A stretch of 64,000 nucleotides of DNA from JANXYY01 sp035530875 (GTDB lineage: Bacteria > Actinomycetota > Actinomycetes > Nanopelagicales > Nanopelagicaceae). This document shows, in pieces, positions 33,095 to 41,505 of the stretch. The DNA lies in NCBI GenBank assembly GCA_035530875.1, contig DATKUB010000063.1, forward strand, positions 1-64,000, written 5' to 3'. A program made the translations under genes and the position numbers. The notes beneath the pieces were generated by a model. The model was not told the origin of the DNA and did no database searches. It saw only the letters and a list, made by a program, of their open reading frames with translations. Every line of letters starts with the position of its first letter. The stretch's first letter is position 1.

Positions 33095-34393
33095 TTATTG
33101 GCTCATCGTGGTGAACTGGCCGGAAAGCCAACTCTGTTGGTTCTGCATCGTGGCCAGCGTGGTGGCCAAGGTCGAAAACTGGGTCTGAAGATCGGTCTGG
33201 CGTTGGGCTAAGCGCACATCCCAAGCGGCGATGCTGTTGTTTAGGTCGGTGATGTCAGCCTGGTTCCCCTGAATCGTCGTTGTGATGGAACCAATAGTTG
33301 GATCAATCGCACCTTTGGTCAAAGTGTTTACCTGCTGAGCCAGTCCGGTGATGAGCGACTGGGTATTAGTGGGATTGGCGGCCATTGCAGAGGCAAATTT
33401 TGTTGCGTCAAAAACTATGTTGCCGTTCTGATCGAGTTGAATCCCGATATTGGCAAGAGTGCCGCCGCCAGCGACATTGAGAATCGCCTTCTGTATTCCG
33501 TCTTGGAGCTGAGTGGGCAACAATTCGCCAAGTAGTGGTCCGCCTTTACTGGTCGTCGGGTCATAGGCGGTCTGGCTGGTGATCTGCCCGATAGCCGTAT
33601 TCATCGACGTAATAAGGGTCTTAACCTGATTAGTCATGCCTGCAGTGTCGTTGCCAACCGTGATGCTGTTGCCGGACTCAACTTTTCCTACAGTGAAAGT
33701 AACGCCTTGGAAAACACCAGTGAAAGTGTTGCTGGACGAAGTCACAGTGCTCGATCCAACCGTCACAGAAGCATCAGAACCACTGGTAAGCACGGAAGCA
33801 GTGCCCACCCCGGTAGTTAGACCGCTGACCGTGAACTGGCTGGAGACACCCGTGTTGGTTGCATTCAATTGAAGTTGGTAAACCCCAGAGCCCGTCTGAA
33901 CCGCTGCCGCCTTTACACCAAGCCCTGCGGTGGAATTGATGGCACTGATCACGCCGGCCAAGGAGGTATCCGTTGTAGTCACGTTGGTAGTTACGCCGCC
34001 CTGCGTGATCCCAAAAGTAGTCCCGGTTGAGGCCTGAGCGGTCATGGCCATCTGCCCTGAATACATGACGCTGTGAGCCGCTGCCACACTCGTCACGTTG
34101 AAGTTGTAGATGCCCGACACTGCAGTTGAGTCCGCTGTAGCGGAAACGTTTGGTGACGAAGATGTTGCACTGTAAAGAGACCAGGGAGTTATTCCGCCAG
34201 CACCAACTATTGCTTGAGCGGAGCTCTGAACCGTAGAAAAGGTTGCAGCTAATGACTGATAGGCAGTGAGAATATCGTTGTCAGCACCCAACTTATTTTT
34301 CAAAAGCGTCTGAGGTATCTTCTCGAGTGACATCATCTGCGTCACCATTTGGGTGACGTTGATGCCGCCGACGCCATTCATCGCTGTGGTCAT
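33095..34393 (-). CDS. fliD: Flagellar filament capping protein FliD
   Basis: FliD forms the cap at the filament tip. It has 432 residues, with an N-terminal axial helix (GGINVTQMVTQMMSLEKIPQ, about 8-27), a Ser/Thr/Val-rich variable core and a C-terminal coiled coil (ADITDLNNSIAAWDVRLAQR with LQTQFSTLATTLATMQNQQ). The start at 34393 has a good ribosome site (GGAGGGGAG). It lies 117 bases after fliC, beyond a strong hairpin. Confidence 0.93.
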   Translation of the reverse strand: MTTAMNGVGGINVTQMVTQMMSLEKIPQTLLKNKLGADNDILTAYQSLAATFSTVQSSAQAIVGAGGITPWSLYSATSSSPNVSATADSTAVSGIYNFNVTSVAAAHSVMYSGQMAMTAQASTGTTFGITQGGVTTNVTTTDTSLAGVISAINSTAGLGVKAAAVQTGSGVYQLQLNATNTGVSSQFTVSGLTTGVGTASVLTSGSDASVTVGSSTVTSSSNTFTGVFQGVTFTVGKVESGNSITVGNDTAGMTNQVKTLITSMNTAIGQITSQTAYDPTTSKGGPLLGELLPTQLQDGIQKAILNVAGGGTLANIGIQLDQNGNIVFDATKFASAMAANPTNTQSLITGLAQQVNTLTKGAIDPTIGSITTTIQGNQADITDLNNSIAAWDVRLAQRQTDLQTQFSTLATTLATMQNQQSWLSGQFTTMSQ

Positions 34394-34445
34394 AGTTTTC
34401 TCCCCTCCTCCTAAGCAAAGATCCCAGGATTCTGCTCATCTGGAT

Positions 34446-34489
34446 CCGGATTTGGGTGGGGGTAGGTGACTCCCACCACCCAAATCCGG
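34446..34489 (-). terminator. Long hairpin between fliC and fliD
   Basis: CCGGATTTGGGT (34446-34457) pairs perfectly with ACCCAAATCCGG (34478-34489), a 12-bp stem with a 20-base loop that may pair further. It begins about 20 bases after the flagellin stop. No T-run follows, so it may act as a partial terminator or protect fliC mRNA, letting flagellin exceed FliD output. Confidence 0.65.
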
Positions 34490-34510
34490 CGTGGCACAAG
34501 CAACCGACTA

Positions 34511-35704
34511 TTAGCCGAGGAGCTTGAGCACGCTCTGCGGCGCAGCGTTGGCCTGAGCAAGCATCGCGGTACCTGCTTGAGAAAGAATCTGGTCGCGGGT
34601 GAAATTCACCATTTCTGCGGCCATGTCTGTGTCCCTGATGCGTGACTCGGAAGCAGAGAGGTTCTCTACAGTCACGTTGAGGTTGTTAATGGTGTGTTGG
34701 AAACGGTTCTGGTAAGCACCGAGTGTGGCTCGAGTGGTCGAGACAGAGGTGATTGCCGAATCGATCGTGGTGATTGCCGCGGCTGCGTTGTTCACTAAGT
34801 CAAGCCCGTTAGTACCAAGGAGTGTGGAACTCACACCATTGAACGAGACAGACGCAGTGTCGCCATTGTTTGCGCCAATCTGGAAAGTGCCGTTGAAGGC
34901 GTTTGCCTGCGAGCTGGAAGTACTGCTGGCAGTAACACCAGCTGCGGTGCTGGTGCCGGTTGAGAACGTCGAACCTGCGGACAGGCTCGAGGTAGTAAGC
35001 TCCACCTTCCACACACCGCCACCCTGATCGGAAACGCTAGCCTTCACCGATCCGGCTGCGATTCCATTCGAGGACATCGTCGTGTCCAGAGCACTTTGCA
35101 ATGCCGACTGGTATGAACCGGCGGTGGTGTATGTGCCGTTTGCAACAGAGACCGAGGCCGTAGTGAGCGCAACGTTTGCGCCCGTTGAGGCATTCTTCCA
35201 AGTTCCTGAGATCTGGAAAGCGGCACCGGAAAGAGCACCCGTTGTTCCGCCGGTGATAGCACCGTCGATGGCCGCTGGAGAACCGTTGAGCAGCGTCTGT
35301 CCACCGAATCTGGTGGTTGAACCAATCCGATCTAACTCAGCATTCAACTGGGTCAGTTCGGTTTGGGCAGCGGTGCGAGCCGAGGTGTCCTGGGATCCGG
35401 TGTTGGATGCCTGGACAGAAAGATCACGCATACGTTGCAGGATTGAATGGACCTCAGATAGCGCACCTTCAGCCGTTTGCACGACGGAGATGGCATCTTG
35501 GGCGTTGCGAACCGCGACTTTCAAGCCGCCTATCTGAGACCTGAGACCCTCTGAGATAGACAGACCAGCTGCATCATCTGCCGCCCGGTTGATCCGGAAT
35601 CCGCTGGAAAGTCGCTCGAGCGAGGTAGCCATCTGACCTTGCGTGATAGACAGGTTCCGATAGGCGTTCATCGCCATAATGTTCTGGTTGATACTGATAC
35701 CCAT
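34511..35704 (-). CDS. fliC: Flagellin
   Basis: The filament protein starts at ATG 35704 ([18 protein letters not shown]), 5 bases after AAGGAGG; a longer frame is not supported. It has 397 residues. The N-terminal D0/D1 ([20 protein letters not shown], about 35-54) and C-terminal [40 protein letters not shown] and QSVLKLLG are canonical. The central 150 residues are a variable Ser/Thr/Ala-rich domain. A sigma-28-like promoter and a possible CsrA-binding leader precede it. It is the only flagellin gene in the window. Confidence 0.97.
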   Translation of the reverse strand: MGISINQNIMAMNAYRNLSITQGQMATSLERLSSGFRINRAADDAAGLSISEGLRSQIGGLKVAVRNAQDAISVVQTAEGALSEVHSILQRMRDLSVQASNTGSQDTSARTAAQTELTQLNAELDRIGSTTRFGGQTLLNGSPAAIDGAITGGTTGALSGAAFQISGTWKNASTGANVALTTASVSVANGTYTTAGSYQSALQSALDTTMSSNGIAAGSVKASVSDQGGGVWKVELTTSSLSAGSTFSTGTSTAAGVTASSTSSSQANAFNGTFQIGANNGDTASVSFNGVSSTLLGTNGLDLVNNAAAAITTIDSAITSVSTTRATLGAYQNRFQHTINNLNVTVENLSASESRIRDTDMAAEMVNFTRDQILSQAGTAMLAQANAAPQSVLKLLG

Positions 35705-35757
35705 GACATCCTCCTTGATAAGGGTTCTTCGCACTGCCCATCCGTGGGCGGCTGCAG
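35705..35757 (-). promoter_or_regulatory. fliC leader with CsrA-type sites
   Basis: On the transcript strand GCCCA-CGGA-TGGGC (35749-35736) forms a perfect 5-bp hairpin with GGA in its loop, the structure CsrA prefers. Thirteen bases before the start codon, CAAGGAGGATGT resembles the CsrA consensus ACAnGGAnGT and contains the Shine-Dalgarno AAGGAGG (35716-35710). This two-site layout matches the Bacillus hag leader. fliW and csrA lie 3 kb away. Confidence 0.55.
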
Positions 35758-35763
35758 ATTCCC

Positions 35764-35790
35764 TCATCGGCAGTGAGCCCAAAGGTCTGA
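35764..35790 (-). promoter_or_regulatory. Sigma-28-type promoter for fliC
   Basis: On the minus strand TCAG (35790-35787), a 15-base spacer and GCCGATGA (35771-35764) form a sigma-28-like promoter about 60 bases upstream of the flagellin start. The -35 is weaker than at flgN (TAAG) but spacing and the -10 core agree. Confidence 0.5.
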
Positions 35791-35858
35791 GGAATTCTTA
35801 GCGCAAGTTAGAGCGCGTTCTTAATTCATATTTATTACCGACCGGTCGCCAATAACGC

Positions 35859-35885
35859 TAAGCCAGGAACCGTGGCGGCCGATAG
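35859..35885 (+). promoter_or_regulatory. Sigma-28-type promoter for flgN-flgK-flgL
   Basis: TAAG (35859-35862), a 15-base spacer and GCCGATAG (35878-35885) closely match TAAA-N15-GCCGATAA. It points toward flgN, whose start is 64 bases beyond, and lies back to back with the fliC promoter, so late genes are launched in both directions from one intergenic region. Confidence 0.6.
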
Positions 35886-35948
35886 GGCAGCCAATGCAAT
35901 ACTCCGCGATAGCGTGATCGCGCGAAAGTGACCGAAGGAGGTCGGCTC

Positions 35949-36437
35949 GTGGGTATGGCCGAACTCTCAACCGCTCTTTGGCGGGAACGAGAGTTGCTCG
36001 AGGTTCTCCTGTTCAAGTTGGAGGAAGAGCAACTGTTGCTCGCCGCCGGACGATCGGAGTGGCTTGCCCGCGCCACCCGTGAGGTCGAGGTGGTTCTTGA
36101 GGCGATAGCCAATAGCGAAGTTATTCGCGCCATCGAGGTCGATGTCGTCGCGGTGTCAATGGGACTGCCCTCCAACTCAAGTCTGGGCGATCTGGCTCGA
36201 GCCGCCCCAGCTCCATGGGGCGAATTACTCGCCGACCACAGACGAGCATTTCTTGAATTGACCGGACGTATTACCGGTCTGTCCGAGACAAACCGTGATC
36301 TCATCAATAGTGGTCAACGCGCCGTGGTCACAGCTCTGGCAACACTTGCGGGCCCCGCCGAGCCAAAAATGTATGGCCCCGCTGGAACGACGGTAATTGG
36401 AAGCGGCAGATCGACATTTCTCGACGGAGCCATCTGA
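35949..36437 (+). CDS. flgN: FlgN-like export chaperone
   Basis: FlgN escorts the hook-filament junction proteins FlgK and FlgL. I chose GTG 35949, 7 bases after AAGGAGG (35935-35941); an ATG lies two codons later, and a GTG at 35928 would place that ribosome site inside the gene. The product has 162 residues and is helical, with LWRERELLEVLLFKLEEEQLL (about 9-29) typical of FlgN. It overlaps flgK by one base. Assignment relies on helix pattern and position. Confidence 0.8.
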   Translation: MGMAELSTALWRERELLEVLLFKLEEEQLLLAAGRSEWLARATREVEVVLEAIANSEVIRAIEVDVVAVSMGLPSNSSLGDLARAAPAPWGELLADHRRAFLELTGRITGLSETNRDLINSGQRAVVTALATLAGPAEPKMYGPAGTTVIGSGRSTFLDGAI

Positions 36438-37831
36438 TGTCAAGTTTCGAGAGTCTTTCGGTCGCACTCTCCTCTTTATATGCACAACGTCGTGGGCTGG
36501 ATGTAACCGGTCAGAACATCGCCAACGCGAACACCGACGGGTATAGCCGTCAGCGCATTGAATTAACCGCGGTCGGTGCACCCGCGATTCCAGCCGTCTG
36601 GTCCACCTGGAGCGGAGCCGGCAGCGGCGTCAGCGTAGATGGCTTGACTCGGCTGCGCGATGCCTTTCTAGAAACCCGCGGCCGCGATACCCAGGCCAGC
36701 CTGAGTCAGTTCACAACCGCATCGCAGACCTTAAATCAGGTCCAGCAACTGATTCCGGAACCTGGAACCAATGGTTTTCAATCGATCTTGAGCAATCTCT
36801 GGTCGGGTTTCGCCGATCTGGCCAATAACCCCGGAGACAGTTCGGCACGCACTCAGTTGCTGCAGCGCGCTGGGGCAGTCTCCGACTGGCTTAACACGAC
36901 GCAGAGTTCAATGGCCTCCCAGTGGAGCGCTATGCATGATCAACTAAGTGCACTTGTTAGCGAAGTCAACTCTGCAACCCACGGCGTCGCAGATCTAAAC
37001 CAGGCAATTCAAAGCGCCACGCTCTCTGGCCTTCCAGCCAACGAACTTTCCGATCAGCGTGATCTGCTGGCAATGAAATTGGCAAACCTTGTTGGTGCAA
37101 GTTCTACCGTCGGTACCGATGGCATGCTCAGCGTTCAACTCCAAGGAAGCAGTTTGGTTCGAGGCAATGTGGCCCAGGACATTGCCGTTAATTCAATCCC
37201 AGCTGGACTTCTAGATGTGACTGCGGGCACCCAAGTCCAAATTACTTTGGCATCCGGCGGTCAGCCATTGCCGGTTGCTACAGGACAGGCTGGGGCGATC
37301 CTAGACAGCCTAAACAATGTGCTTCCGGGATATTCCGCTCGACTTGATGGTGTGGCGGCAAAACTGGCGAATGCGGTCAACACCCAGCAGACTGCCGGTT
37401 ATGACCTAGCCGGAAATCCGGGAATTCCACTTTTCACCGGCACTACGGCTGGCACCATAAAAGTTGCCATTACCGACCCCAAACTGTTGGCCGCTTCCGG
37501 CGTCGCTGGGGCAGCAAACCTTGATGGGTCTAATGCAACTGCGTTGTCAAACCTCGCGAACCAGGTCGGTGGACCCGATGAGGTGTATCAAAAATTCGTA
37601 GTTGATCTTGGCGTAGCTACTCAGACCGCCGCTAGGCGGGTCGATAGTCAGACCGCAATCTCCAATCAAATTAATGCCGCCAGGGAATCTCAGGCTGGCG
37701 TCAACATCGATGAGGAGATGACCAACATGATCTCTTTTCAGCGGGGTTACGAAGCGGCCGGCCGATTGATGACGGCCGTCGATTCCACTCTCGACACCCT
37801 CATCAATCACACGGGCCTAGTAGGACGCTAA
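36437..37831 (+). CDS. flgK: Hook-filament junction protein FlgK
   Basis: The 464-residue axial protein has N-terminal SLYAQRRGLDVTGQNIANAN followed by TDGYSRQR (about 13-40), and C-terminal GVNIDEEMTNMISFQRGYEA, the FlgK signature. The middle carries the variable domain. It forms the first junction ring between hook and filament. It is followed by flgL after 13 bases with a ribosome site (AAGGAG). Confidence 0.95.
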   Translation: MSSFESLSVALSSLYAQRRGLDVTGQNIANANTDGYSRQRIELTAVGAPAIPAVWSTWSGAGSGVSVDGLTRLRDAFLETRGRDTQASLSQFTTASQTLNQVQQLIPEPGTNGFQSILSNLWSGFADLANNPGDSSARTQLLQRAGAVSDWLNTTQSSMASQWSAMHDQLSALVSEVNSATHGVADLNQAIQSATLSGLPANELSDQRDLLAMKLANLVGASSTVGTDGMLSVQLQGSSLVRGNVAQDIAVNSIPAGLLDVTAGTQVQITLASGGQPLPVATGQAGAILDSLNNVLPGYSARLDGVAAKLANAVNTQQTAGYDLAGNPGIPLFTGTTAGTIKVAITDPKLLAASGVAGAANLDGSNATALSNLANQVGGPDEVYQKFVVDLGVATQTAARRVDSQTAISNQINAARESQAGVNIDEEMTNMISFQRGYEAAGRLMTAVDSTLDTLINHTGLVGR

Positions 37832-37844
37832 GGAGTGAATTGAC

Positions 37845-38735
37845 ATGTCAGTATCGCTAAGGGTTACCCAGCGCTCAATTGCAGACCGAGCTCTCCTTGG
37901 CCTCCAGGGAAACCTTGATCGCCTAAGCACCTTGCAACAGCAACTTTCCAGTGGCAAGGCAATCAGCCAGCCTTCGGATTCACCAATGGGAACGATCTCG
38001 GCGCTCCAACTCCGGGCCGATATCACCCAGAATGCGCAGTGGTCGCGTAACGCCCAGGATGGCTTGGGTTGGCTGGGCTCGATTGACAACGCACTCTCGT
38101 CAGCGACAACTATGGTTTCCCGCGCACGGGACTTGACTCTTCAAGGGAACAACACTGGCTTCGCATCTCAGCAAGCTCGCGATGCCATGGCAACAGAAGT
38201 TGATCAGATCCGAAACGCCTTAATCGGCATCGCAAACACCAAGTATCTAAATAGACCAGTTTTTGGCGGAACCACCACTAGCAGCACTGCTTACGATGCC
38301 AATGGCAACTACCTAGGAGACTCAAATCCGGTAGCTCGAACCGTTGGCTCAAATTCACAAGTCCGGGTGGAATCAACCGGCCCTGAGGTATTCGGAACAG
38401 GTGGCTCCAGCCTATTTCAAGTTCTTGCCAACATTTCTACTGATCTGCGGACCAATCCATCACAACTCGGCGCCGACTTGAATAGTTTGGACTCTGCTTC
38501 AAACTTGATGATGAGCCAGACGGCGGATGTTGGAACTCGTTACCAACGACTAAATCAGATGCGCCAAGCAGCGGATGACAAGCAGTTGAATTTGAAGGCT
38601 TCGCTTTCTGGGGTGGAGGATATTGACCTGCCCAAAACCATGATGAACCTTCAGATGCAGCAAGTCGCATATCAAGCTGCACTTGGAGCCACCGCGAAAG
38701 TCATCCAGCCGTCCCTGCTTGATTTCCTCAAATAG
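37845..38735 (+). CDS. flgL: Hook-filament junction protein FlgL
   Basis: The 296-residue junction protein is related to flagellin: N-terminal RVTQRSIADRALLGLQGNLD, LSSGKAISQPSDSP (about 35-48) and C-terminal DIDLPKTMMNLQMQQVAYQA. It forms the second junction ring. It lies between flgK and fliW on the plus strand. Confidence 0.94.
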   Translation: MSVSLRVTQRSIADRALLGLQGNLDRLSTLQQQLSSGKAISQPSDSPMGTISALQLRADITQNAQWSRNAQDGLGWLGSIDNALSSATTMVSRARDLTLQGNNTGFASQQARDAMATEVDQIRNALIGIANTKYLNRPVFGGTTTSSTAYDANGNYLGDSNPVARTVGSNSQVRVESTGPEVFGTGGSSLFQVLANISTDLRTNPSQLGADLNSLDSASNLMMSQTADVGTRYQRLNQMRQAADDKQLNLKASLSGVEDIDLPKTMMNLQMQQVAYQAALGATAKVIQPSLLDFLK

Positions 38736-38777
38736 ATCACCAACACGTAAGGGCACAATGAAACCAATGAGAAACCA

Positions 38778-39179
38778 ATGACCACTACCGAGTTGGATCT
38801 GCCAACCATTGAGTTGATCAGCGATCTGCCAGGTTTTCCAGGACTACGCAAATTCGTACTCGTACAATTTGACGGAAATGGGTTGCTCTTCGATTTCCAG
38901 TCGCTTGATCAGGCCGACGTCCGATTCGTGGTTATGCCCTCGGTGGCATTTTTTCCTGATTATGCTCCGGAAATCGAATCAGATGTGATCTCCAAGTTGG
39001 GGATCAGGGCCGCTGATGAGGCTTGGTTGTTGCTAATCGTTACCGTCGGGGTGGATCTTAAGGACTCGACCGTGAATCTCAGAGCCCCGCTCATCGTCAA
39101 TCTGAACACTCGTGCGGCCAGCCAAGTCGTCCTGGCCGATGATCGACTTTCGCTACGCCAACCACTCCGATCCGATTGA
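38778..39179 (+). CDS. fliW: Flagellar assembly factor FliW
   Basis: FliW binds CsrA allosterically, and free flagellin displaces it, tying flagellin translation to its secretion (established in Bacillus subtilis). The 133-residue protein has the FliW core [20 protein letters not shown], a variant of the usual GxPGFE-phenylalanine motif, and the C-terminal [20 protein letters not shown] (residues about 104-123). csrA follows after 43 bases. The 42-base gap after flgL contains direct repeats of GAAACCAATGA. Confidence 0.92.
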   Translation: MTTTELDLPTIELISDLPGFPGLRKFVLVQFDGNGLLFDFQSLDQADVRFVVMPSVAFFPDYAPEIESDVISKLGIRAADEAWLLLIVTVGVDLKDSTVNLRAPLIVNLNTRAASQVVLADDRLSLRQPLRSD

Positions 39180-39222
39180 CCGGTATGCTGATGCGTTCTG
39201 GCACATCGTGGGGAGCCGCATC

Positions 39223-39471
39223 ATGCTAATTCTGTCGCGCCGCGTAGGCGAAAGCGTAATGATTGGTGACGATGTAGTAGTTACCGTCCTTGATGTGCGC
39301 GGCGATTCCATCAGGATCGGCATCCAGGCTCCAAAAGATGTCCAAGTCCACCGCGAAGAGGTGTACGCCGCAGTGATCGCGGCCAATCAAGCAGCCGCAT
39401 CTTCGTCACCGGAGAAACTTGCAAAACTTGCTGCCATGCTGCCAACAACTCCAGGAGACGCCACACCTTAA
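39223..39471 (+). CDS. csrA: Carbon storage/flagellin translation regulator CsrA
   Basis: This RNA-binding protein has 82 residues. It starts at ATG 39223: [20 protein letters not shown] and [20 protein letters not shown] are the five beta strands of CsrA, with RNA-contact residues Leu4, Arg6 and the V-HREEV segment conserved. The C-terminal tail is about 20 residues longer than E. coli CsrA. Upstream extension of the frame overlaps fliW and is not real. Its likely main target is the fliC leader. Confidence 0.95.
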   Translation: MLILSRRVGESVMIGDDVVVTVLDVRGDSIRIGIQAPKDVQVHREEVYAAVIAANQAAASSSPEKLAKLAAMLPTTPGDATP

Positions 39472-39511
39472 CTTTTCCAGGCTTCAATAATTGCAGTTAC
39501 ACAGTAAACAA

Positions 39512-40411
39512 CTAGGCAGTGAATCGGACCCGCAGATCTTCCTTCGTCTCTTGAGCAGGCACACTCAAGCGGGTGCGGAAAGTACTATGAGCGGCAGCGG
39601 CCGCAACGTAGGCAGCGCGGCGCCGCGCAACAACACCACTTGACGGAGCTGTGGGCGCGATTCTGTCCGTATCTTCAAGGAGGGCGTTCATTCCTTCACG
39701 CAATAGGACTAGCGCTTCTGCACGCAACTGCGAAACCCGAGATTCCCCAACGCCGAGTTCTTCGGCAATATCCACCATTGCAGAGCCTTCAAGAAAGTAC
39801 CGTTCGACAACAAGGCGAAGGCGCTCTGGCAGCGCCGCTATGGCTGCGTGAAGGTAGCCCACCTGTTCGCGGCGAAGCAAGATCTCTTCGGGAGTCTCAC
39901 CCGCTGTTGGCAACATTGACTCGATTGAGTCAATGTCCTGAAACCCCTGCAAACTAAGTACAACTGCCCGATGCACATCGCTTTCAACTCGAGCAACTTC
40001 GGTCACCTCAACACCAAGATGTTCAGCAATCTCGACGCTAGTCGGAGTTCTGCCTAGCATCATCTCAAGTTGGCCAATAGCGCCTTCTCTAGCCCTAGCG
40101 CGCGTTCTCACAGATCGCGAAACCCAATCGTTAGACCGGAGTTCGTCAATAAGGGCACCGCGGATGCGCAGAGTTGCATATCGAGCGAACGGCACGCCTC
40201 TATCTGCCTCGAACGACATCGCAGCACTGGCGAGAGCCGCTAATCCAGCACTTGTTAACTCATCTCGACGCACATGCTTAGGGAGTCGAACTATCACTTC
40301 GCTGACGAGGTAACCGACTAATGGGAGGTTTGTATGTACCAAATCGTCAACGCTCGCCTTTGATGAAAGCGCCGAACCTGTTGTGAGATTTGAACTTTTT
40401 CCCGTAGTCAC
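39512..40411 (-). CDS. fliA: Flagellar RNA polymerase sigma factor FliA (sigma-28)
   Basis: The alternative sigma factor for late flagellar genes has 299 residues. It has region 2 (NLPLVGYLVSEVIVRLPKHV, FARYATLRIRGALIDELRS at about 95-113), region 3 (GRTPTSVEIAEHLGVEV) and region 4 (PERLRLVVERYFLEGSAMVD with GVGESRVSQLRAEAL). A C-terminal extension of about 55 residues is unusual. The start is GTG 40411. It is convergent with csrA. No FlgM anti-sigma gene is visible in the window. Confidence 0.94.
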   Translation of the reverse strand: MTTGKSSNLTTGSALSSKASVDDLVHTNLPLVGYLVSEVIVRLPKHVRRDELTSAGLAALASAAMSFEADRGVPFARYATLRIRGALIDELRSNDWVSRSVRTRARAREGAIGQLEMMLGRTPTSVEIAEHLGVEVTEVARVESDVHRAVVLSLQGFQDIDSIESMLPTAGETPEEILLRREQVGYLHAAIAALPERLRLVVERYFLEGSAMVDIAEELGVGESRVSQLRAEALVLLREGMNALLEDTDRIAPTAPSSGVVARRRAAYVAAAAAHSTFRTRLSVPAQETKEDLRVRFTA

Positions 40412-40641
40412 CCTGGTTGCCTTTCTAACTATGTTGCATCGGAAAGGCAGAGATTACGTAGGCTTCATGACAATCACTTGACGATTACTAGGCGACTCAC
40501 TCTCTTTTTTCAGATTTTTCTACTGGTTTTATGAGTATTTAAAGCACTTCGACCGGTCAGTCGATCAGAGGCTAATTGGCAGTGACATCGTCGTGGGGGA
40601 CATTTCGTGAACCGAGAAACATTCGGAGTTAGCCAGAAAAC

Positions 40642-40668
40642 CTAAGAAACCGTTTGTGCAGCCGATAG
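40642..40668 (+). promoter_or_regulatory. Sigma-28-type promoter before a broken frame
   Basis: CTAAG (40642-40646), a 14-base spacer and GCCGATAG (40661-40668) repeat the pattern of the flgN promoter. GGAGGGA and ATG follow at 40685 and 40698, so the signals of an expressed late flagellar gene remain although the coding part looks decayed. Confidence 0.5.
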
Positions 40669-40697
40669 ATAGGTGATGGTGACTGGAGGGAGTCCGA

Positions 40698-41073
40698 ATG
40701 AAGGTCGGTCTTACAACGACATCCGGTCACCAAATTCTGTGTCGATCTAGTTGCCAAAACGAAAATCTAGAAGTCGGCAAGAGGATTGCGTCAAGAGGCC
40801 ACCGCTGGGCGGTTTACCGGGATGGTCCGGGTCGCCTCGCGCCAAATAGTGGAAGACATTCAAGCAATCGAAACTGTCACTACTGTGGTGGACATCACAA
40901 GCAAACCGCAAACCAACACTTCTGGCCCCTGGTAGATCAGAGGGCTGCGCCAGTAACAATTTGTCTAGAGATCCCCGGCGCTGCCTGAAGTCTTCAAAGC
41001 TCGACGTCAGTTCTTGGGCAATGTCGAGCGGCGACCCAGCCGATCGCTTTGAAACCATAGAGCGTCTCCTATA
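40698..41073 (+). pseudogene. Possible decayed methyl-accepting chemotaxis protein
   Basis: After a good ribosome site and ATG 40698 the frame runs only 96 codons without family similarity. Shifting frames gives weak resemblance to the end of a chemoreceptor: IVEDIQAIETVTTVVDI near 40850-40900, then ending WAMSSGDPADRF near 41015-41050, where receptors have A-x-MSS-L-x-LV-x-RF. Stop codons and shifts interrupt. This would be a small internal-deletion relic. Evidence is weak and no profile search was possible. Confidence 0.3.
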
Positions 41074-41505
41074 ACGACAAAATCGCTACCATTAAAGACC
41101 TTTTGGCACCCGACCCTTTCCACCGATTCATCAACAGGTGTGTATAACCATTCGGTCGTTTTGACCAATGATCTTTGCTTGGAGGTCTCGTCGCAACATC
41201 GGCGCCAAAGTCCGCGCGAACATTTAATAAGTTAGAAAGCGGCCAAGCCATGGGAACTTCCACCCGATAGTTGAAGAGAAGGCAGATGCAGGAAGAAGTG
41301 GGTTGGCTGAGTAAGTCGAGATTTTTGAATCCCACTCTGCGAAACCTATGAGATCGGACGATCAATCGATAGAGTTCGTTCAAGTCCGCTGGCAATGGCG
41401 CCTAGGAGTGGAAAGGTCCAGATGTCTGTTTCAATGTTTTGAATTTGTTGGAATTCATAATCAGGGCCTTGCCTAATTTTTAAGTACAAATCTAGGGGTG
41501 AAGAT

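Larger units (their letters stand above)
40412..41505. other. 1.1-kb region without a convincing intact gene
   Basis: The part next to fliA (40412-40620) is AT-rich and probably holds its promoter. Bases 40642-40668 form a sigma-28-like site followed by a ribosome site and a broken reading frame that may be a chemoreceptor relic (to about 41073). From 41074 to 41505 I see only short frames with no recognisable protein, then the AT-rich leader of the response-regulator gene. Confidence 0.5.

Noticed and set aside
40747..41058. Minus-strand 103-codon frame beside fliA
   Set aside because: No ribosome site or recognisable motif, and it overlaps the plus-strand promoter and broken frame. It is treated as chance.
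41069..41395. Minus-strand 108-codon frame
   Set aside because: It has irregular composition, no ribosome site and no family features, and it lies in a region that looks non-coding.
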